Shown here in pieces: positions 37,019 through 47,490 of a stretch of 64,000 bases of DNA. The notes below the pieces were generated by a model, which searched no databases, was not told the origin of the DNA, and saw only the letters and a program-made list of their open reading frames with translations. Source of the DNA: Sphingomonas sp. (GTDB lineage: Bacteria; Pseudomonadota; Alphaproteobacteria; Sphingomonadales; Sphingomonadaceae); contig JANXUU010000111.1 in assembly GCA_025356055.1 (NCBI GenBank), positions 1-64,000 of the forward strand. The letters are read 5' to 3'. Made by a program: the position numbers and the translations under genes. Numbering within the stretch: position 1 is the stretch's first letter; each line of letters starts with the position of its first letter.

Positions 37019-37899
37019 GCGACAGCGTCGACAGCCCGGTCGAAGTCAGCGAGCCGGTTCCGCCCGACGCCGCTCCCGTCAAGCGCGAGGAAAATGCGCT
37101 GTGGCGTGAGATCAAGGGGCTTGCCTGGGTACTGCTTGCGGTGCTTGCCTTCCACAGCTTCGTCGCCAAGCCGTTCTACATCCCGTCAGAATCGATGATG
37201 CCGGTGCTCCTCAAGGGCGACCGGCTGGTGGTCAGCAAATATCCTTATGGCTGGTCGTGGGTGTCGGCCAGCTTCCATGTTTTACCGCATTGGAGCGGGC
37301 GACTGTTCGGCCATATGCCCAAGCGCGGCGACGTCGTCATCGTGACCCCGCCAGGGCAGAGCGACGACTATATCAAGCGCGTCATCGGACTTCCCGGCGA
37401 CACCATCGAAGTGCGCGGCGGGCGGCTGATCCTCAACAATGTGCCCGTCAAGGCCGAAGTTCGCCCCCCGGCGATGATTGCGGTCGACCCCAATGCGCCG
37501 TGCGCGATCGACCAATTCCGGGGCGATTTGGTCGAGGTCAGTGACGGCCGCCAGTTCTGCCGCCTGCCAATCGTGCGCGAGACGCTGCCTAATGGCCCGA
37601 CTTACGACACGGTCGAATTGGGGCGTAGTCCGGGTGATGATTATGGTCCGGTCAGCGTGCCGGCCGACCATGTCTTCCTGATGGGTGACAATCGTGATCG
37701 CAGCGCCGACAGCCGCTTTGCGCTCGGCCCCCCCGACAATGGTCTGGGCGGACCGGTGCCGTGGGAGAATTTGGGCGGCCGCGCAGAGTTTCTGACCTTT
37801 TCGCTCGATGGCGCGGCGGCGTGGCTGAACCCAATCAGCTGGATCCGCTCGTTGCGCCCCGACCGCGCCGGGCACAGCCTACGCGGGACCAAGGGCTAA
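37015..37899 (+). CDS. lepB: Signal peptidase I
   Basis: A 294-residue membrane serine protease that cuts signal peptides from exported proteins. One membrane anchor (about 33-50) is followed by the catalytic Ser60 in [11 protein letters not shown], then [10 protein letters not shown] and [13 protein letters not shown] with the general-base Lys, and [12 protein letters not shown] Pro/Asp/Glu-rich cytoplasmic start precedes the anchor. It is the last clear member of the pyrE operon (ATGA overlap with acpS). In many relatives rnc and era follow; here a permease gene follows instead. Confidence 0.96.
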   Translation: MSDSVDSPVEVSEPVPPDAAPVKREENALWREIKGLAWVLLAVLAFHSFVAKPFYIPSESMMPVLLKGDRLVVSKYPYGWSWVSASFHVLPHWSGRLFGHMPKRGDVVIVTPPGQSDDYIKRVIGLPGDTIEVRGGRLILNNVPVKAEVRPPAMIAVDPNAPCAIDQFRGDLVEVSDGRQFCRLPIVRETLPNGPTYDTVELGRSPGDDYGPVSVPADHVFLMGDNRDRSADSRFALGPPDNGLGGPVPWENLGGRAEFLTFSLDGAAAWLNPISWIRSLRPDRAGHSLRGTKG

Positions 37900-37902
37900 A
37901 AA

Positions 37903-39000
37903 TTGTCGGGCGAGCCGACCGCCCCTCTGATCCCTGAACCGCATGTCGAGCGGCCAGGACCCGTCGAGTTCCGCGATCCGATCATCCGCACCGAACTCAA
38001 GCGCGCCGCGGTGTGGGTCACGGTCGTGTTGCTTGCAGTCGGAATCGTCACATTGGCCCAGCCGCTGATGCTGATCGTTGGCGGGTTGGTGTTTTCTGTC
38101 ATCCTCGACGGAGAGACTCGGCTGCTTGGGCGCGTGATTCCGGTCCGGCGCGGCGTGCGTTTGCTGATCGTGATCCTCGCCAGCCTGTCGTTCTTCATTT
38201 GGGTGGGGTGGTACGCCGGGACGACGCTCGCGGCGCAGGCGGAGGCGTTGCGACATGTCGTGACCGTGCAGATCGACCGCTTGCTTGCGTGGGCGGTCGG
38301 GGTCGGACTGATGCCGAAGGGCGCTTCGCTGAACCTGCCTGCCGAACTATCGGGATCGATCGGACGGCTAACGAGCGCGGTCCGTGATTCGGTCGGGGTA
38401 GTGACGAGCGGGATATTGATCCTCGTCCTCGGCGGGTTTATTGCTGGGGAGCCGCATCTTTATGACCGCGGTGTCGCGTGGATGCTCCCCATGCGCCACC
38501 GCGAGCGATTTTATGCGATCACCGCTCGCATCGGCGTTACGCTTCGCCGGCTGCTCGCCGGGCGGTTCATCGGCATGGCATTCGAAGGGGTGCTGACGTT
38601 TATTTTGCTGCGGCTGGGCGGGGTGCCGATGGCGGCGCTGCTCGGCCTTATCACCGGCCTGTTTGCCTTTGTCCCCAATGTCGGGGCGATCATCTCGGGC
38701 CTTTTGATGATCGCGGTCGGATTCAGCGCTGGGTCGCATGCCGGGCTATGGGCGGTATTCGTCTATTTTTTCGTCCACAACTTCGAAGGCTATGTCGTCG
38801 TGCCCTATGTTGCACGCCGCACGGTTGACCTTCCGCCGGCACTGGTCCTCGCGGCGCAATTGATCATGGGCGCGTTATTCGGGATTTTGGGATTGCTGTT
38901 TGCCGACCCGGTACTGGCGGCACTCAAGGTTACCCTTCAAGAATTGAGCCGGGCGCACGCCAGCGAGCCAATGACCGCGCACGAAGAACCGATCGATTAG
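37903..39000 (+). CDS. AI-2E family transporter (PerM-like)
   Basis: A 365-residue membrane protein with about seven or eight segments in the AI-2E/PerM arrangement: three near the N-terminus, a soluble stretch at about 105-150, and a C-terminal cluster including GLFAFVPNVGAIISGLLM and PYVARRTVDLPPALVL, the conserved part of the family. Members export small molecules or act as cation antiporters; which applies is not readable. The start is TTG at 37903 only 3 bases after the lepB stop, with AAGGG upstream, so it is in the same operon. It overlaps the convergent FKBP gene by four bases. Confidence 0.87.
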   Translation: MSGEPTAPLIPEPHVERPGPVEFRDPIIRTELKRAAVWVTVVLLAVGIVTLAQPLMLIVGGLVFSVILDGETRLLGRVIPVRRGVRLLIVILASLSFFIWVGWYAGTTLAAQAEALRHVVTVQIDRLLAWAVGVGLMPKGASLNLPAELSGSIGRLTSAVRDSVGVVTSGILILVLGGFIAGEPHLYDRGVAWMLPMRHRERFYAITARIGVTLRRLLAGRFIGMAFEGVLTFILLRLGGVPMAALLGLITGLFAFVPNVGAIISGLLMIAVGFSAGSHAGLWAVFVYFFVHNFEGYVVVPYVARRTVDLPPALVLAAQLIMGALFGILGLLFADPVLAALKVTLQELSRAHASEPMTAHEEPID

Positions 39001-39530
39001 CGCGGCTGTGGGACGTCCTGCTGCATCTGTTGCTGATGCTGCTGCGCCGCGGCCATTAGAGCGGCATTGGGGACCAACTCGACGATCTCGACGTCGAAAT
39101 CGAGATCTGCGTTGGGCGGGATCGGCGCCCCGCGCGGCGGGGTCGCGCCATAGGCCATCGAGGAAGGGATATGGATTCGGTACTTGCCGCCCTTCTGCAT
39201 CGCGGTCAGCGCGCGGCTGAAGCCGGGGATGACCTGTGCGGGAAGCATGGGGACAGGCTCGCGGCCAACGTTCGAATCGAACACGGTACCGTCGGCAAGC
39301 CGGCCTTCGTAATTAACCATCACGCCATCGTTGAGCGTGACGTTGGGGCCGCGGCCGGGTTTGACCGTGCGGACGATCAGGCCGGCGCCGATGTCATGGC
39401 CGCGCATCCGTCCCGCGCCCGCCCAAGCGAGCAGGACCCCGGCGGCGACGAGCAGCGCAATGCCTAGCCACAGCTTGGCCAAGCTGCCGCGCTTGAGCGG
39501 CTGAATCGGGACTGCGGTGACTGTCGACAT
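38997..39530 (-). CDS. Membrane-anchored FKBP-type peptidyl-prolyl isomerase
   Basis: A 177-residue protein with an N-terminal cytoplasmic stub, one membrane segment (about 21-41) and a periplasmic FKBP domain (about 55-155). GVMVNYEGRLADGTVFDSN, VIPGFSRALTAMQKGGKYRIHIPSSMAYG and DLDFDVEIVEL are the FKBP strands and active-site residues. The C-terminal tail is Gln-rich (QQHQQQMQQ). It helps proline-limited folding of exported proteins. It lies 25 bases downstream of rpsU's stop on the same strand, so both may share a transcript in the order rpsU, FKBP. Confidence 0.92.
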   Translation of the reverse strand: MSTVTAVPIQPLKRGSLAKLWLGIALLVAAGVLLAWAGAGRMRGHDIGAGLIVRTVKPGRGPNVTLNDGVMVNYEGRLADGTVFDSNVGREPVPMLPAQVIPGFSRALTAMQKGGKYRIHIPSSMAYGATPPRGAPIPPNADLDFDVEIVELVPNAALMAAAQQHQQQMQQDVPQPR

Positions 39531-39554
39531 CGACGTGCCTCTAGGTCGAAAGGC

Positions 39555-39761
39555 TTACTTGACGCCTTCGCGCTCGGCGCGCTTGCGCTCGAGCTTGCGA
39601 GCACGGCGGATCGCAGCGGCGCGTTCGCGAGCGCGGCGCTCGGACGGCTTTTCGTAATGCCGGCGAAGCTTCATCTCGCGATAGACGCCCTCGCGCTGCA
39701 GCTTCTTCTTAAGCGCGCGCAGCGCCTGGTCGACGTTATTGTCGCGAACGATGATCTGCAT
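39555..39761 (-). CDS. rpsU: 30S ribosomal protein S21
   Basis: A 68-residue, very basic ribosomal protein. [21 protein letters not shown] and the Arg/Lys-rich tail ([20 protein letters not shown]) are diagnostic. S21 contacts the anti-Shine-Dalgarno end of 16S rRNA during initiation. The ATG at 39761 has AAGGAGTG upstream at a rather long spacing of about 12 bases. It precedes the FKBP gene on the same strand. Confidence 0.97.
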   Translation of the reverse strand: MQIIVRDNNVDQALRALKKKLQREGVYREMKLRRHYEKPSERRARERAAAIRRARKLERKRAEREGVK

Positions 39762-40108
39762 AAAAGCCGCTTCACTCCTTGAACCCACTCTCCCCTTTTG
39801 GAAGAATTGGGCAGCACCGCCACCTCGTCCCGCGCCGTGCGGAACGCAAATGGCAACGCCAATGAACATTGGTCGCCGGAAGCAAAGCTCCACGACGGTC
39901 GCGGGCCATTAGCAGCCCGCGGGGCGACATTCAAGACTGCACCTGCCTCGATCAAGGCGCGGACGGATCGAGTCGGTAACCATTCCGATTCGATTTCAAG
40001 CTTACGATGAAATGAGCCGATCAAGCGACGAAGGCATCGAATCGATCGGCGAGCTTATCTGCGATTAAGCATTTCCATGCTATATGGCTTGCTTCCCGGA
40101 GGGCTAAT
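39762..40108. other. Gap between rpsU and the L,D-transpeptidase-like gene
   Basis: These 347 bases separate two divergent genes and should hold both promoters. A hairpin GCGGGC-N8-GCCCGC lies at about 39900-39920. A 70-codon frame (39798-40010) has no natural composition, no ribosome site and was not accepted as a gene. GGAGGG at about 40097 belongs to the downstream gene. Confidence 0.5.
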
Positions 40109-40786
40109 ATGTCATTGAATCGGCGCGAAATGTTGAGGTTGAGTGCGGTTGGAGCGGGCGGCTTGATGCTTTCCTCCACGGCAAGCAGCGTTGGCTTGCC
40201 GTCACTGGTTTTCGGCACTCCGCCACCCACCGCCGACCCCCTTTCCCCGTTTGCCCCCAAGCCGACCGCGCCTGCCGGGATCGATCCCGGTCTGTTCGCC
40301 AAGGCCAGAACCGCGCTCGATTCGCGTCCCTGGATCGCGCATCGCGATGTAATCGGCATCGTCGATTTCTCCTCGCCGTCGGCCGAGCCGCGCTTCCATC
40401 TCGTCGATCTGCTCAGCGGATCGGTTGAAAGCCACCGCGTGGCGCATGGCCGCGGGTCCGATCCCGACCACTCGGGTTACGTGGAGCGGTTCTCGAACGA
40501 TTTCGGCTCGTTTGCGAGTTCGAACGGCGCCTACGTTACCGGCGACACCTACGACGGCAAGTACGGCAACTCGATGAAGGTGCGCGGACTCGACTGGACA
40601 AACAGCAACGCTGAGAGCCGCGCGATCGTAATTCACAACGCCTGGTACGCCGAGGACGAGGTCGCGCGGGACTTCGGCAAGCTCGGCCGCTCGGAAGGCT
40701 GTTTCGCCTTCAGCCGGGTGAACCAATGGAATGTCATGAGCCGGCTCGCCAACGGCCGCATGATTTACGCCGACAAGCTGGCCTAA
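40109..40786 (+). CDS. Murein L,D-transpeptidase catalytic domain family protein (YkuD_2 type)
   Basis: A 225-residue exported protein. MSLNRREMLRLSAVGAGGLMLS reads as a Tat-like signal. The catalytic domain ends in IVIHNAWYAE (catalytic His region) and GRSEGCFAFS with the active-site Cys near residue 198, matching the YkuD_2-type L,D-transpeptidase-like family. Such proteins may crosslink or edit murein; many are uncharacterised. GGAGGG lies 6 bases before the ATG. A Pro/Ala-rich linker (about 37-60) follows the signal. The MOSC gene starts 28 bases later on the same strand. Confidence 0.88.
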   Translation: MSLNRREMLRLSAVGAGGLMLSSTASSVGLPSLVFGTPPPTADPLSPFAPKPTAPAGIDPGLFAKARTALDSRPWIAHRDVIGIVDFSSPSAEPRFHLVDLLSGSVESHRVAHGRGSDPDHSGYVERFSNDFGSFASSNGAYVTGDTYDGKYGNSMKVRGLDWTNSNAESRAIVIHNAWYAEDEVARDFGKLGRSEGCFAFSRVNQWNVMSRLANGRMIYADKLA

Positions 40787-40814
40787 CGCTTCGGTCTTTT
40801 GGTAGGGAGCGGGT

Positions 40815-41465
40815 GTGCAGACCCGCATCAATACGCTCCTGATCGGCAAGGTCGACCCCGATTTCTCTCCTGGCCGCAGTAGCAGCGCCATCGCCAAGCG
40901 ACCGGTCAGTGCCAGCACCGCGGTAACGCGATCGGGCATTGCAAAGGACGAACAAGCCGATCTCGACGTTCACGGCGGGGTCGACAAGGCCATCCACCAT
41001 TATTCTTTTGATCACTACGCCGATTGGCAGCAAGAAGTTGGTGACTTGCCGCCCCTCGCCGGGGCGGGGGCGTTCGGAGAGAATATTTCAACCAGCGGTT
41101 GGACCGAGGCCGACGTCTGCCTCGGCTACTGCTTTCGAATGGGCACTGCGCTGGTCGAGATCGCGCAGGGGCGGCAGCCGTGCTGGAAGCAGGCGCATTT
41201 CCTCCGTGTGCCCGATCTGGTGGCTCGAATGGTGAAGACGGGGCGAACCGGCTGGTACTATCGGGTGATCGAAGACGGCTCGGTCGCGGCTGGGGACCAA
41301 CTCATGCTGATTGATCGCGCGCTCCCCAAGTGGCCGATTGCGCGGCTGTTCAAGCTCTTGATCGGCGGCGGTCATCGCGGCGAGGGGACGGCGTTGCGCG
41401 AGCTTGCGTCGCAACCGGTGCTGGCCGAAGAGTGGCGCAGGCGTGCCGCCCACCTCCACCCCTAG
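40815..41465 (+). CDS. MOSC domain protein (YiiM-like)
   Basis: A 216-residue MOSC protein. VHGGVDKAIHHYSFDHYADW, GAFGENISTSG and the conserved Cys in QGRQPCWKQ are the marks of the YiiM group. MOSC domains bind a sulphur or molybdenum cofactor-like group through this Cys; YiiM-type enzymes reduce N-hydroxylated compounds with a molybdenum cofactor. The start is GTG at 40815 with AGGGAG upstream; no ATG fits the conserved N-terminus. It follows the L,D-transpeptidase-like gene by 28 bases and may be co-transcribed, though a functional link is not obvious. Confidence 0.9.
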   Translation: MQTRINTLLIGKVDPDFSPGRSSSAIAKRPVSASTAVTRSGIAKDEQADLDVHGGVDKAIHHYSFDHYADWQQEVGDLPPLAGAGAFGENISTSGWTEADVCLGYCFRMGTALVEIAQGRQPCWKQAHFLRVPDLVARMVKTGRTGWYYRVIEDGSVAAGDQLMLIDRALPKWPIARLFKLLIGGGHRGEGTALRELASQPVLAEEWRRRAAHLHP

Positions 41466-41482
41466 CGGCGCTCGCGGGTAGT

Positions 41483-41857
41483 TTAGCGAGGGCATGGATA
41501 GTGGCGCTCGAATACCGCCTGCATCGCCGCCTTGATGTCCATGTGCGCCAGCTCGGCGCGGGGGATTTCGTGCATGCCGACGATCAATTCGCGCGCACCG
41601 AGGTATTTGATGACTGGCGCGCACCACGGCGTCGGCTGGTGCGCCGCCATCAACTTGGCATGTTCATCGTGAAGCTCGTCGCCCGCCGCCTCTGCCTCAA
41701 ACTGCAACTTCTTGAGTTCGGACGAAAAGAGCGCGAAGGGACCTCGGGCGCGCAGGCTGTCGGCTTTCTGGAGAAACAGTGTCGCGGGCATTCGTGCTGC
41801 AGCAGAAACTGTCGTCAGCATGAACGCGCCAGCAAAGGCTAGATGATAATAACGCAA
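41483..41857 (-). CDS. Small secreted protein, tandem family copy A
   Basis: A 124-residue exported protein. A TTG at 41857 with GGGAGAG 5 bases upstream gives a clean signal peptide (RYYHLAFAGAFMLTTVSAAA). The mature protein shares with copy B the block RGPFALFSSELKKLQ, a mid Cys (PWCAP) and the ending AMQAVFERHYPCPR. Two conserved Cys, an alpha-helical look and the position of the last Cys at the very end recall Rap1a/Tai-type immunity proteins, but this is a pattern comparison only. It lies 31 bases downstream of copy B on the same strand, so the two form an operon. Confidence 0.72.
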   Translation of the reverse strand: MRYYHLAFAGAFMLTTVSAAARMPATLFLQKADSLRARGPFALFSSELKKLQFEAEAAGDELHDEHAKLMAAHQPTPWCAPVIKYLGARELIVGMHEIPRAELAHMDIKAAMQAVFERHYPCPR

Positions 41858-41888
41858 GTCCGCTCTCCCGCCCCAGGATGCTTGTTCG

Positions 41889-42284
41889 TCAGGCGGCGGC
41901 TTTTTGCAACGGGGAGCGGCAGGGATATTTTCGTTCAAGCACGGATCGCAGTACGTCTTTCGTGTCGGTCGTCGCGCGGCGGCTCGGGGGGACGGCGCGG
42001 AGCGCGGCGAGATATTCGTTCTTGTTGACGCGCGTCTTGTCGGCGACAGGGGGACAGAAGGCGGTATGTTCGTGACGTGCCTTAGCCGTGGCAAATTCCA
42101 GCTTCAGCTCGTCGCCGTTCGATTCGACGAGGCGTTTGAGCCGGTAGAAATCGGGCGAGAGCAGCGCGAACGGGCCGCGACGGAGCAAAGTGTCGACGCG
42201 AACAAGGAAGTGGGCGACGTCTTGTGCGCTGGCGGCAGTCACTGGTGCAGCAATGAGAAAACACGCCAGCAGGTATTTTCGCAC
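41889..42284 (-). CDS. Small secreted protein, tandem family copy B
   Basis: A 131-residue exported protein. The GTG start at 42284 with GGAGTG upstream gives signal MRKYLLACFLIAAPVTAASA. Shared with copy A are LRRGPFALLSPDFYRLK, NGDELKLE, AFCPPV with the first conserved Cys and DVLRSVLERKYPC with the second. A short Lys/Ala tail follows the last Cys. The family is not one I can name with certainty; a Rap1a/Tai-like fold is a suggestion. It is directly followed by copy A and preceded by a decayed third copy. Confidence 0.75.
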   Translation of the reverse strand: MRKYLLACFLIAAPVTAASAQDVAHFLVRVDTLLRRGPFALLSPDFYRLKRLVESNGDELKLEFATAKARHEHTAFCPPVADKTRVNKNEYLAALRAVPPSRRATTDTKDVLRSVLERKYPCRSPLQKAAA

Positions 42285-42313
42285 CAGGCCACTCCGATCG
42301 AACTCACCGACGG

Positions 42314-42480
42314 TCAGGCCGGACAGGGGTATTTTCGTGTCAACAAGACGCGCATGAATTCGTTTAGTTCAGATTCGCGCGGACTGCCAAAGGCATCGCT
42401 CGGACCGTGCCAACCAATTCATCGGCGCCGATCGGCCCCTTGCCTGCGGGGGACAATAAGCGGGCACCCTATGCGCCGCA
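42314..42480 (-). pseudogene. Decayed third copy of the tandem secreted family
   Basis: Only the 3' part is left, between copy B and ftsH. One frame reads GPIGADELVGTVRAMPLAVR, matching the GARELIVGMHEIPRAEL part of copy A, and then hits TAA. After a shift the next frame reads ELNEFMRVLLTRKYPCPA and stops with TGA at 42314-42316, matching the ending VLERKYPC of copy B and HYPCPR of copy A. The 5' half and signal peptide are missing, since the ftsH 3' end follows at 42503. Confidence 0.65.
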
Positions 42481-42502
42481 ATTGCGGTCAGGCGTTAATC
42501 AA

Positions 42503-44446
<1,944 letters not shown>

Positions 44447-44634
44447 TCGGATCGTCCTTGGTGGGCCGGCGTGGTCACTTCGCTAAGATAGGCGCATCGA
44501 CCTTAATGACAATGATACGGACCGCTCAAGCCGACGCGATGATGCATTTGGCAGCCGATTGAGGTTGCTTGCCACAGGCGTGCTGCCTTCGCCTCCGCAT
44601 TGACGTTGTTCGCGGTGCGGGCAATCGCACGAAG

Positions 44635-45021
44635 TTAGCGAACGGTGCTTCCGTCCCGCTCCAGCGCGCCCCAGCCGAGCATCAGCCACCCTGCGATCAG
44701 CAGGAGGCCGCCGACCGGGGTGATCGCGCCGAGCCAGCGGGGTAGGCCCAGAGCCATCAGATAGAGGGTGCCCGAGAAGACGATCGTGCCGAGCGCCATG
44801 CACCAAGCGGCGAGCGGAGCTCGACGATAGGGGAGAATTGCGATGACCAGTAGCGCGATCGCGTGAGCGAGCTGATATTGGGTCGCGGTCTGCCACCAGC
44901 CGAGTTGCTGCGCTCCCAGGCTCGAGCGCAGGGCGTGCGCGCCGAACGCGCCCAACATTACCGCCGAGGCGCCGAGGAGCGCGGCGGCCGCGAGGGTCGG
45001 GCGGTTGGGGGCGGGCATCAT
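44635..45021 (-). CDS. DUF423 membrane protein
   Basis: A 128-residue protein with four membrane segments and the family motifs GAFGAHALR and YQLAHAIALL. DUF423 proteins (YgdD-like) have no established role. Two consecutive ATG codons (45016-45021) offer starts; the first overlaps the TGA that ends the GNAT pseudogene as TGATG, showing that the two genes were once coupled. It now depends on the transcript of a broken gene or on its own promoter. Confidence 0.88.
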   Translation of the reverse strand: MMPAPNRPTLAAAALLGASAVMLGAFGAHALRSSLGAQQLGWWQTATQYQLAHAIALLVIAILPYRRAPLAAWCMALGTIVFSGTLYLMALGLPRWLGAITPVGGLLLIAGWLMLGWGALERDGSTVR

Positions 45022-45550
45022 CAGGCGACCGGCTGTACCATGCGAATCAACGGGACGGAAACAACATCCGCGTCGGCTCAGGTGCGCTCTGCCTCGACAT
45101 AGGCGCAGGTGCGGTAGAGCGCGCCACTGGCCCAGGTAGCTATCAGTTCGGCGGCGGTGGAGCCGTCGGCCCGGGCGATTTATCTGCATGGGTGAGGATC
45201 GAGCGACCAATTCCCCGGCGTACGTAAGTCGGGTCGGTGTACATGCGCGGATCCGCGCGGGTTCGGTGCGCGGGTGGAGCAAGCGGAGTTCACGCAGCGC
45301 GTGGCTGTGCTTGCTGCCATAGAGGGTCGCGCAGCGACTCCATCTCCCGCAACCGGCCAAGCCACCGGTTGCGGTGACGACGAAATTGGTACGGTTGGCG
45401 ACGAGTTTGGTGTCGAGCCCCATTACGGCGGCGCGGGCGGGGAACTCGGCGGGAAGCAATTACGGCAACTGGAGCTGGTCGATGGCGCGCCGCGTGACCT
45501 CGCGCATGGGCGGAAGGTCGGCTTCGGTCGCGACGCGAACGGCGAAGCTG
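45021..45550 (-). pseudogene. GNAT family N-acetyltransferase with multiple frameshifts
   Basis: Pieces of one GNAT protein are found in order but in different frames: RVATEADLPPMREVTRRAID (stopped by TAA), MGLDTKLVANRTNFVVTATG, EPARIRA, MYTDPTYVRRGIGRSILTHA (the acetyl-CoA loop RRGIGR), LYRTCAYVEAERT (followed by a TGA) and SVPLIRMVQPVA at the end. At least three shifts plus an in-frame stop are needed to join them. The last stop overlaps the DUF423 start. The gene is dead; its family role (acetylation of an unknown amine) is lost. Confidence 0.82.
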
Positions 45551-45559
45551 ACGCGCCCC

Positions 45560-46402
45560 TTATTGCGCCGGAACGAGGGTGGTGAAAGCGGTGCGGACGC
45601 CTGCCGAAAAGCGGTCGTAGATGGCGCGCGCGGCCTCGGCGATGCCCGGCTGGCGATCGCGTCCGCCGAGCGCGAAGACAACCAAGGCGACGCGGTGGCC
45701 GTCAGGCATCGTAATGAAGCCGATGTCATTGGTGACACCATCGAGCGTGCCCGTCTTGTCTTCGACCCGGGTGCCTACGGGGAGCAGGGCGCGGATACGG
45801 CGGGTACCGGTCTTGCAGCGACTCATCAACTCGAACAGGACGGAGCGGCTGTCGGCCTTGAGGACGTTGCCGCTGTCGAGTTTGTGCAACAGCGTGACCA
45901 TCGCGGTTGGCGTGGCGACGTCCTTGCGGTCGGCAAGGTGGCCGCGATCGCGCAATAGCTGGGCGATGGTCCGGTCCATGCGGATTCCGGTTAGCTCATT
46001 GAAGTTCAGCCATTGCTGGATCGTCGAGGGACCGCCGAGGTTGGCGAGCAATTGGTCGGTAGCGATGTTGTCGCTGCGGGTTATCATCAGCTCCATCAGC
46101 TTGGCGGCCGAGCGGCCACCGATCAGGTCGTCGAGGCGCCGGCGGCCATGATCGACCTGCGCAAGATAGGCAGCGGCAATGGCGACCTTGACCGTGCTGG
46201 CCATCGGAAAGGGGGTGTCGCCGTTGACCGTGACGGTCGAACCGTCGCGCAGATCAAGCGCGGCGATGCCATATTGGCCGGGGCGCGCGGCGATCAGGTT
46301 GGTTAGCTGGCGCTCGAGGCCGACGAGCTCGGGCGAACTTGCCGCCAACGCCGGCTGCGCGAGGGAAGTGAGGAGCAGGCCGGCAATCAGGGTCAGGCGC
46401 AT
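45560..46402 (-). CDS. Class A beta-lactamase-like serine hydrolase
   Basis: A 280-residue exported protein with a signal peptide ending in QPALA (residue 20). Three penicillin-binding motifs are in place: Ser69-T-V-Lys72, Ser110-Asp-Asn, and Lys216-Thr-Gly. The omega-loop region reads GIRMDRTIAQLLRD and does not show the ExxLN motif that carries the deacylating Glu of true class A enzymes. It belongs to the beta-lactamase2 group that includes related serine hydrolases, so real beta-lactamase activity is uncertain. It lies between tilS and a dead GNAT gene. Confidence 0.85.
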   Translation of the reverse strand: MRLTLIAGLLLTSLAQPALAASSPELVGLERQLTNLIAARPGQYGIAALDLRDGSTVTVNGDTPFPMASTVKVAIAAAYLAQVDHGRRRLDDLIGGRSAAKLMELMITRSDNIATDQLLANLGGPSTIQQWLNFNELTGIRMDRTIAQLLRDRGHLADRKDVATPTAMVTLLHKLDSGNVLKADSRSVLFELMSRCKTGTRRIRALLPVGTRVEDKTGTLDGVTNDIGFITMPDGHRVALVVFALGGRDRQPGIAEAARAIYDRFSAGVRTAFTTLVPAQ

Positions 46403-46523
46403 TTAGAGTCCTCGAGGGGCGTCGCCGCGGCGCAGATTTTATCGTTCCGCAACTTGCTCGGTCCTGAACACGAGATGGTCAACAAATAGTTTCACTGACT
46501 GGTCGATTGCGTTGAGTGACAGG

Positions 46524-47456
46524 TCATGAGCGGCGAGCGCGGGGAGGGGCGGGGGAAAGACACCAACGCGAGCCGCCGGAGAGCTTCATTCCGGCGAGAG
46601 TGGCAGTGCCGCCTCTGGTCAAAGCGTTGAGAGCGCGGGCTAGGTCGGGGCCTCGCGGTGCGGGGGCGTCGAGGGCACTGAAGGCGGCGAGGAGCAGGCG
46701 GCGCTGTAGCTCTCGTGGAAGGTTTTCGGGGTCGAGCGTGACAATATTGCCGCAGTGAGTGAGGCGGTCGGCCTGCGCCAGAGACCAATCGAGCGCGTCG
46801 TCGGCTTCGCGCAGCCACGCCGCGCTGGCGGCGAGCCGTTCGGCGTCGAGCGGGGCTTCGGTGAGCCACGAGCGCACGCGGGCGCGGTCATGGCGGGGGT
46901 CGCGGTTGGACGGGTCGTCGGTGGGGGCGAGGCCGGCGGCGGCGGCGATCGCTTCAAGCTCGAGCTTGCGCCAGCCAAGGAGCGGGCGAATCAGGGCGAC
47001 GCCCGGCGAAAGTGTGCGCGACGGGCGGACACCGGCGAGACCCGAGACGCCCGAGCCGCGCGCGAGACGCATCAGCAGGGTTTCGGCCTGATCGTCGGCG
47101 TGGTGCGCGGTGGCGACGGCGGACAGTCTGCGGTCGGTGGCCCACCGGGCGAGCAGGGCGTAGCGTTCGTCGCGGGCGCGGGCCTGGACGTTGGCCGTTG
47201 GGGGGTCGGTCCAGCGTGCGGAGAGGATGATGTGCGGGACCGCGATTGCGGCGCAGATTGCCGCGACGCCTTCAGCTTCGTTGCGGGAGGCGGGGCGGAG
47301 GCGGTGGTCGACGGTGACGGCTTCGACCTCGCCGGGGCGCGCGGCAGCAGCGAGGACTAGCAGGGCGAGGCTGTCGGGACCGCCCGACACGGCAATGCCG
47401 ATGCGGCCAGCGGGCGCGAGCGGCCCGAGGTCGGCGGCGAAGCGGGTTTGGTTCAT
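46524..47456 (-). CDS. tilS: tRNA(Ile)-lysidine synthetase
   Basis: A 310-residue enzyme that converts C34 of the CAU-anticodon tRNA-Ile to lysidine, needed to read AUA. The ATP loop IAVSGGPDS near residue 25, VDHRLR, ATAHHADDQAETLLMRLARGSG and the RPLLGWRKLEL segment are all typical. It lacks the long C-terminal domains of the E. coli enzyme, as usual in alphaproteobacteria. It follows cpoB by 59 bases across a small hairpin. The expected partner ftsH is displaced by about 2 kb. Confidence 0.95.
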   Translation of the reverse strand: MNQTRFAADLGPLAPAGRIGIAVSGGPDSLALLVLAAAARPGEVEAVTVDHRLRPASRNEAEGVAAICAAIAVPHIILSARWTDPPTANVQARARDERYALLARWATDRRLSAVATAHHADDQAETLLMRLARGSGVSGLAGVRPSRTLSPGVALIRPLLGWRKLELEAIAAAAGLAPTDDPSNRDPRHDRARVRSWLTEAPLDAERLAASAAWLREADDALDWSLAQADRLTHCGNIVTLDPENLPRELQRRLLLAAFSALDAPAPRGPDLARALNALTRGGTATLAGMKLSGGSRWCLSPAPPRARRS

Positions 47457-47490
47457 GCCGAAGACCCTCTCCTACAGTCGCGCTGGTTCC

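Noticed and set aside
39798-40010. A 70-codon frame upstream of the L,D-transpeptidase-like gene
   Set aside because: No ribosome site, no signal or domain, and composition expected of non-coding DNA.
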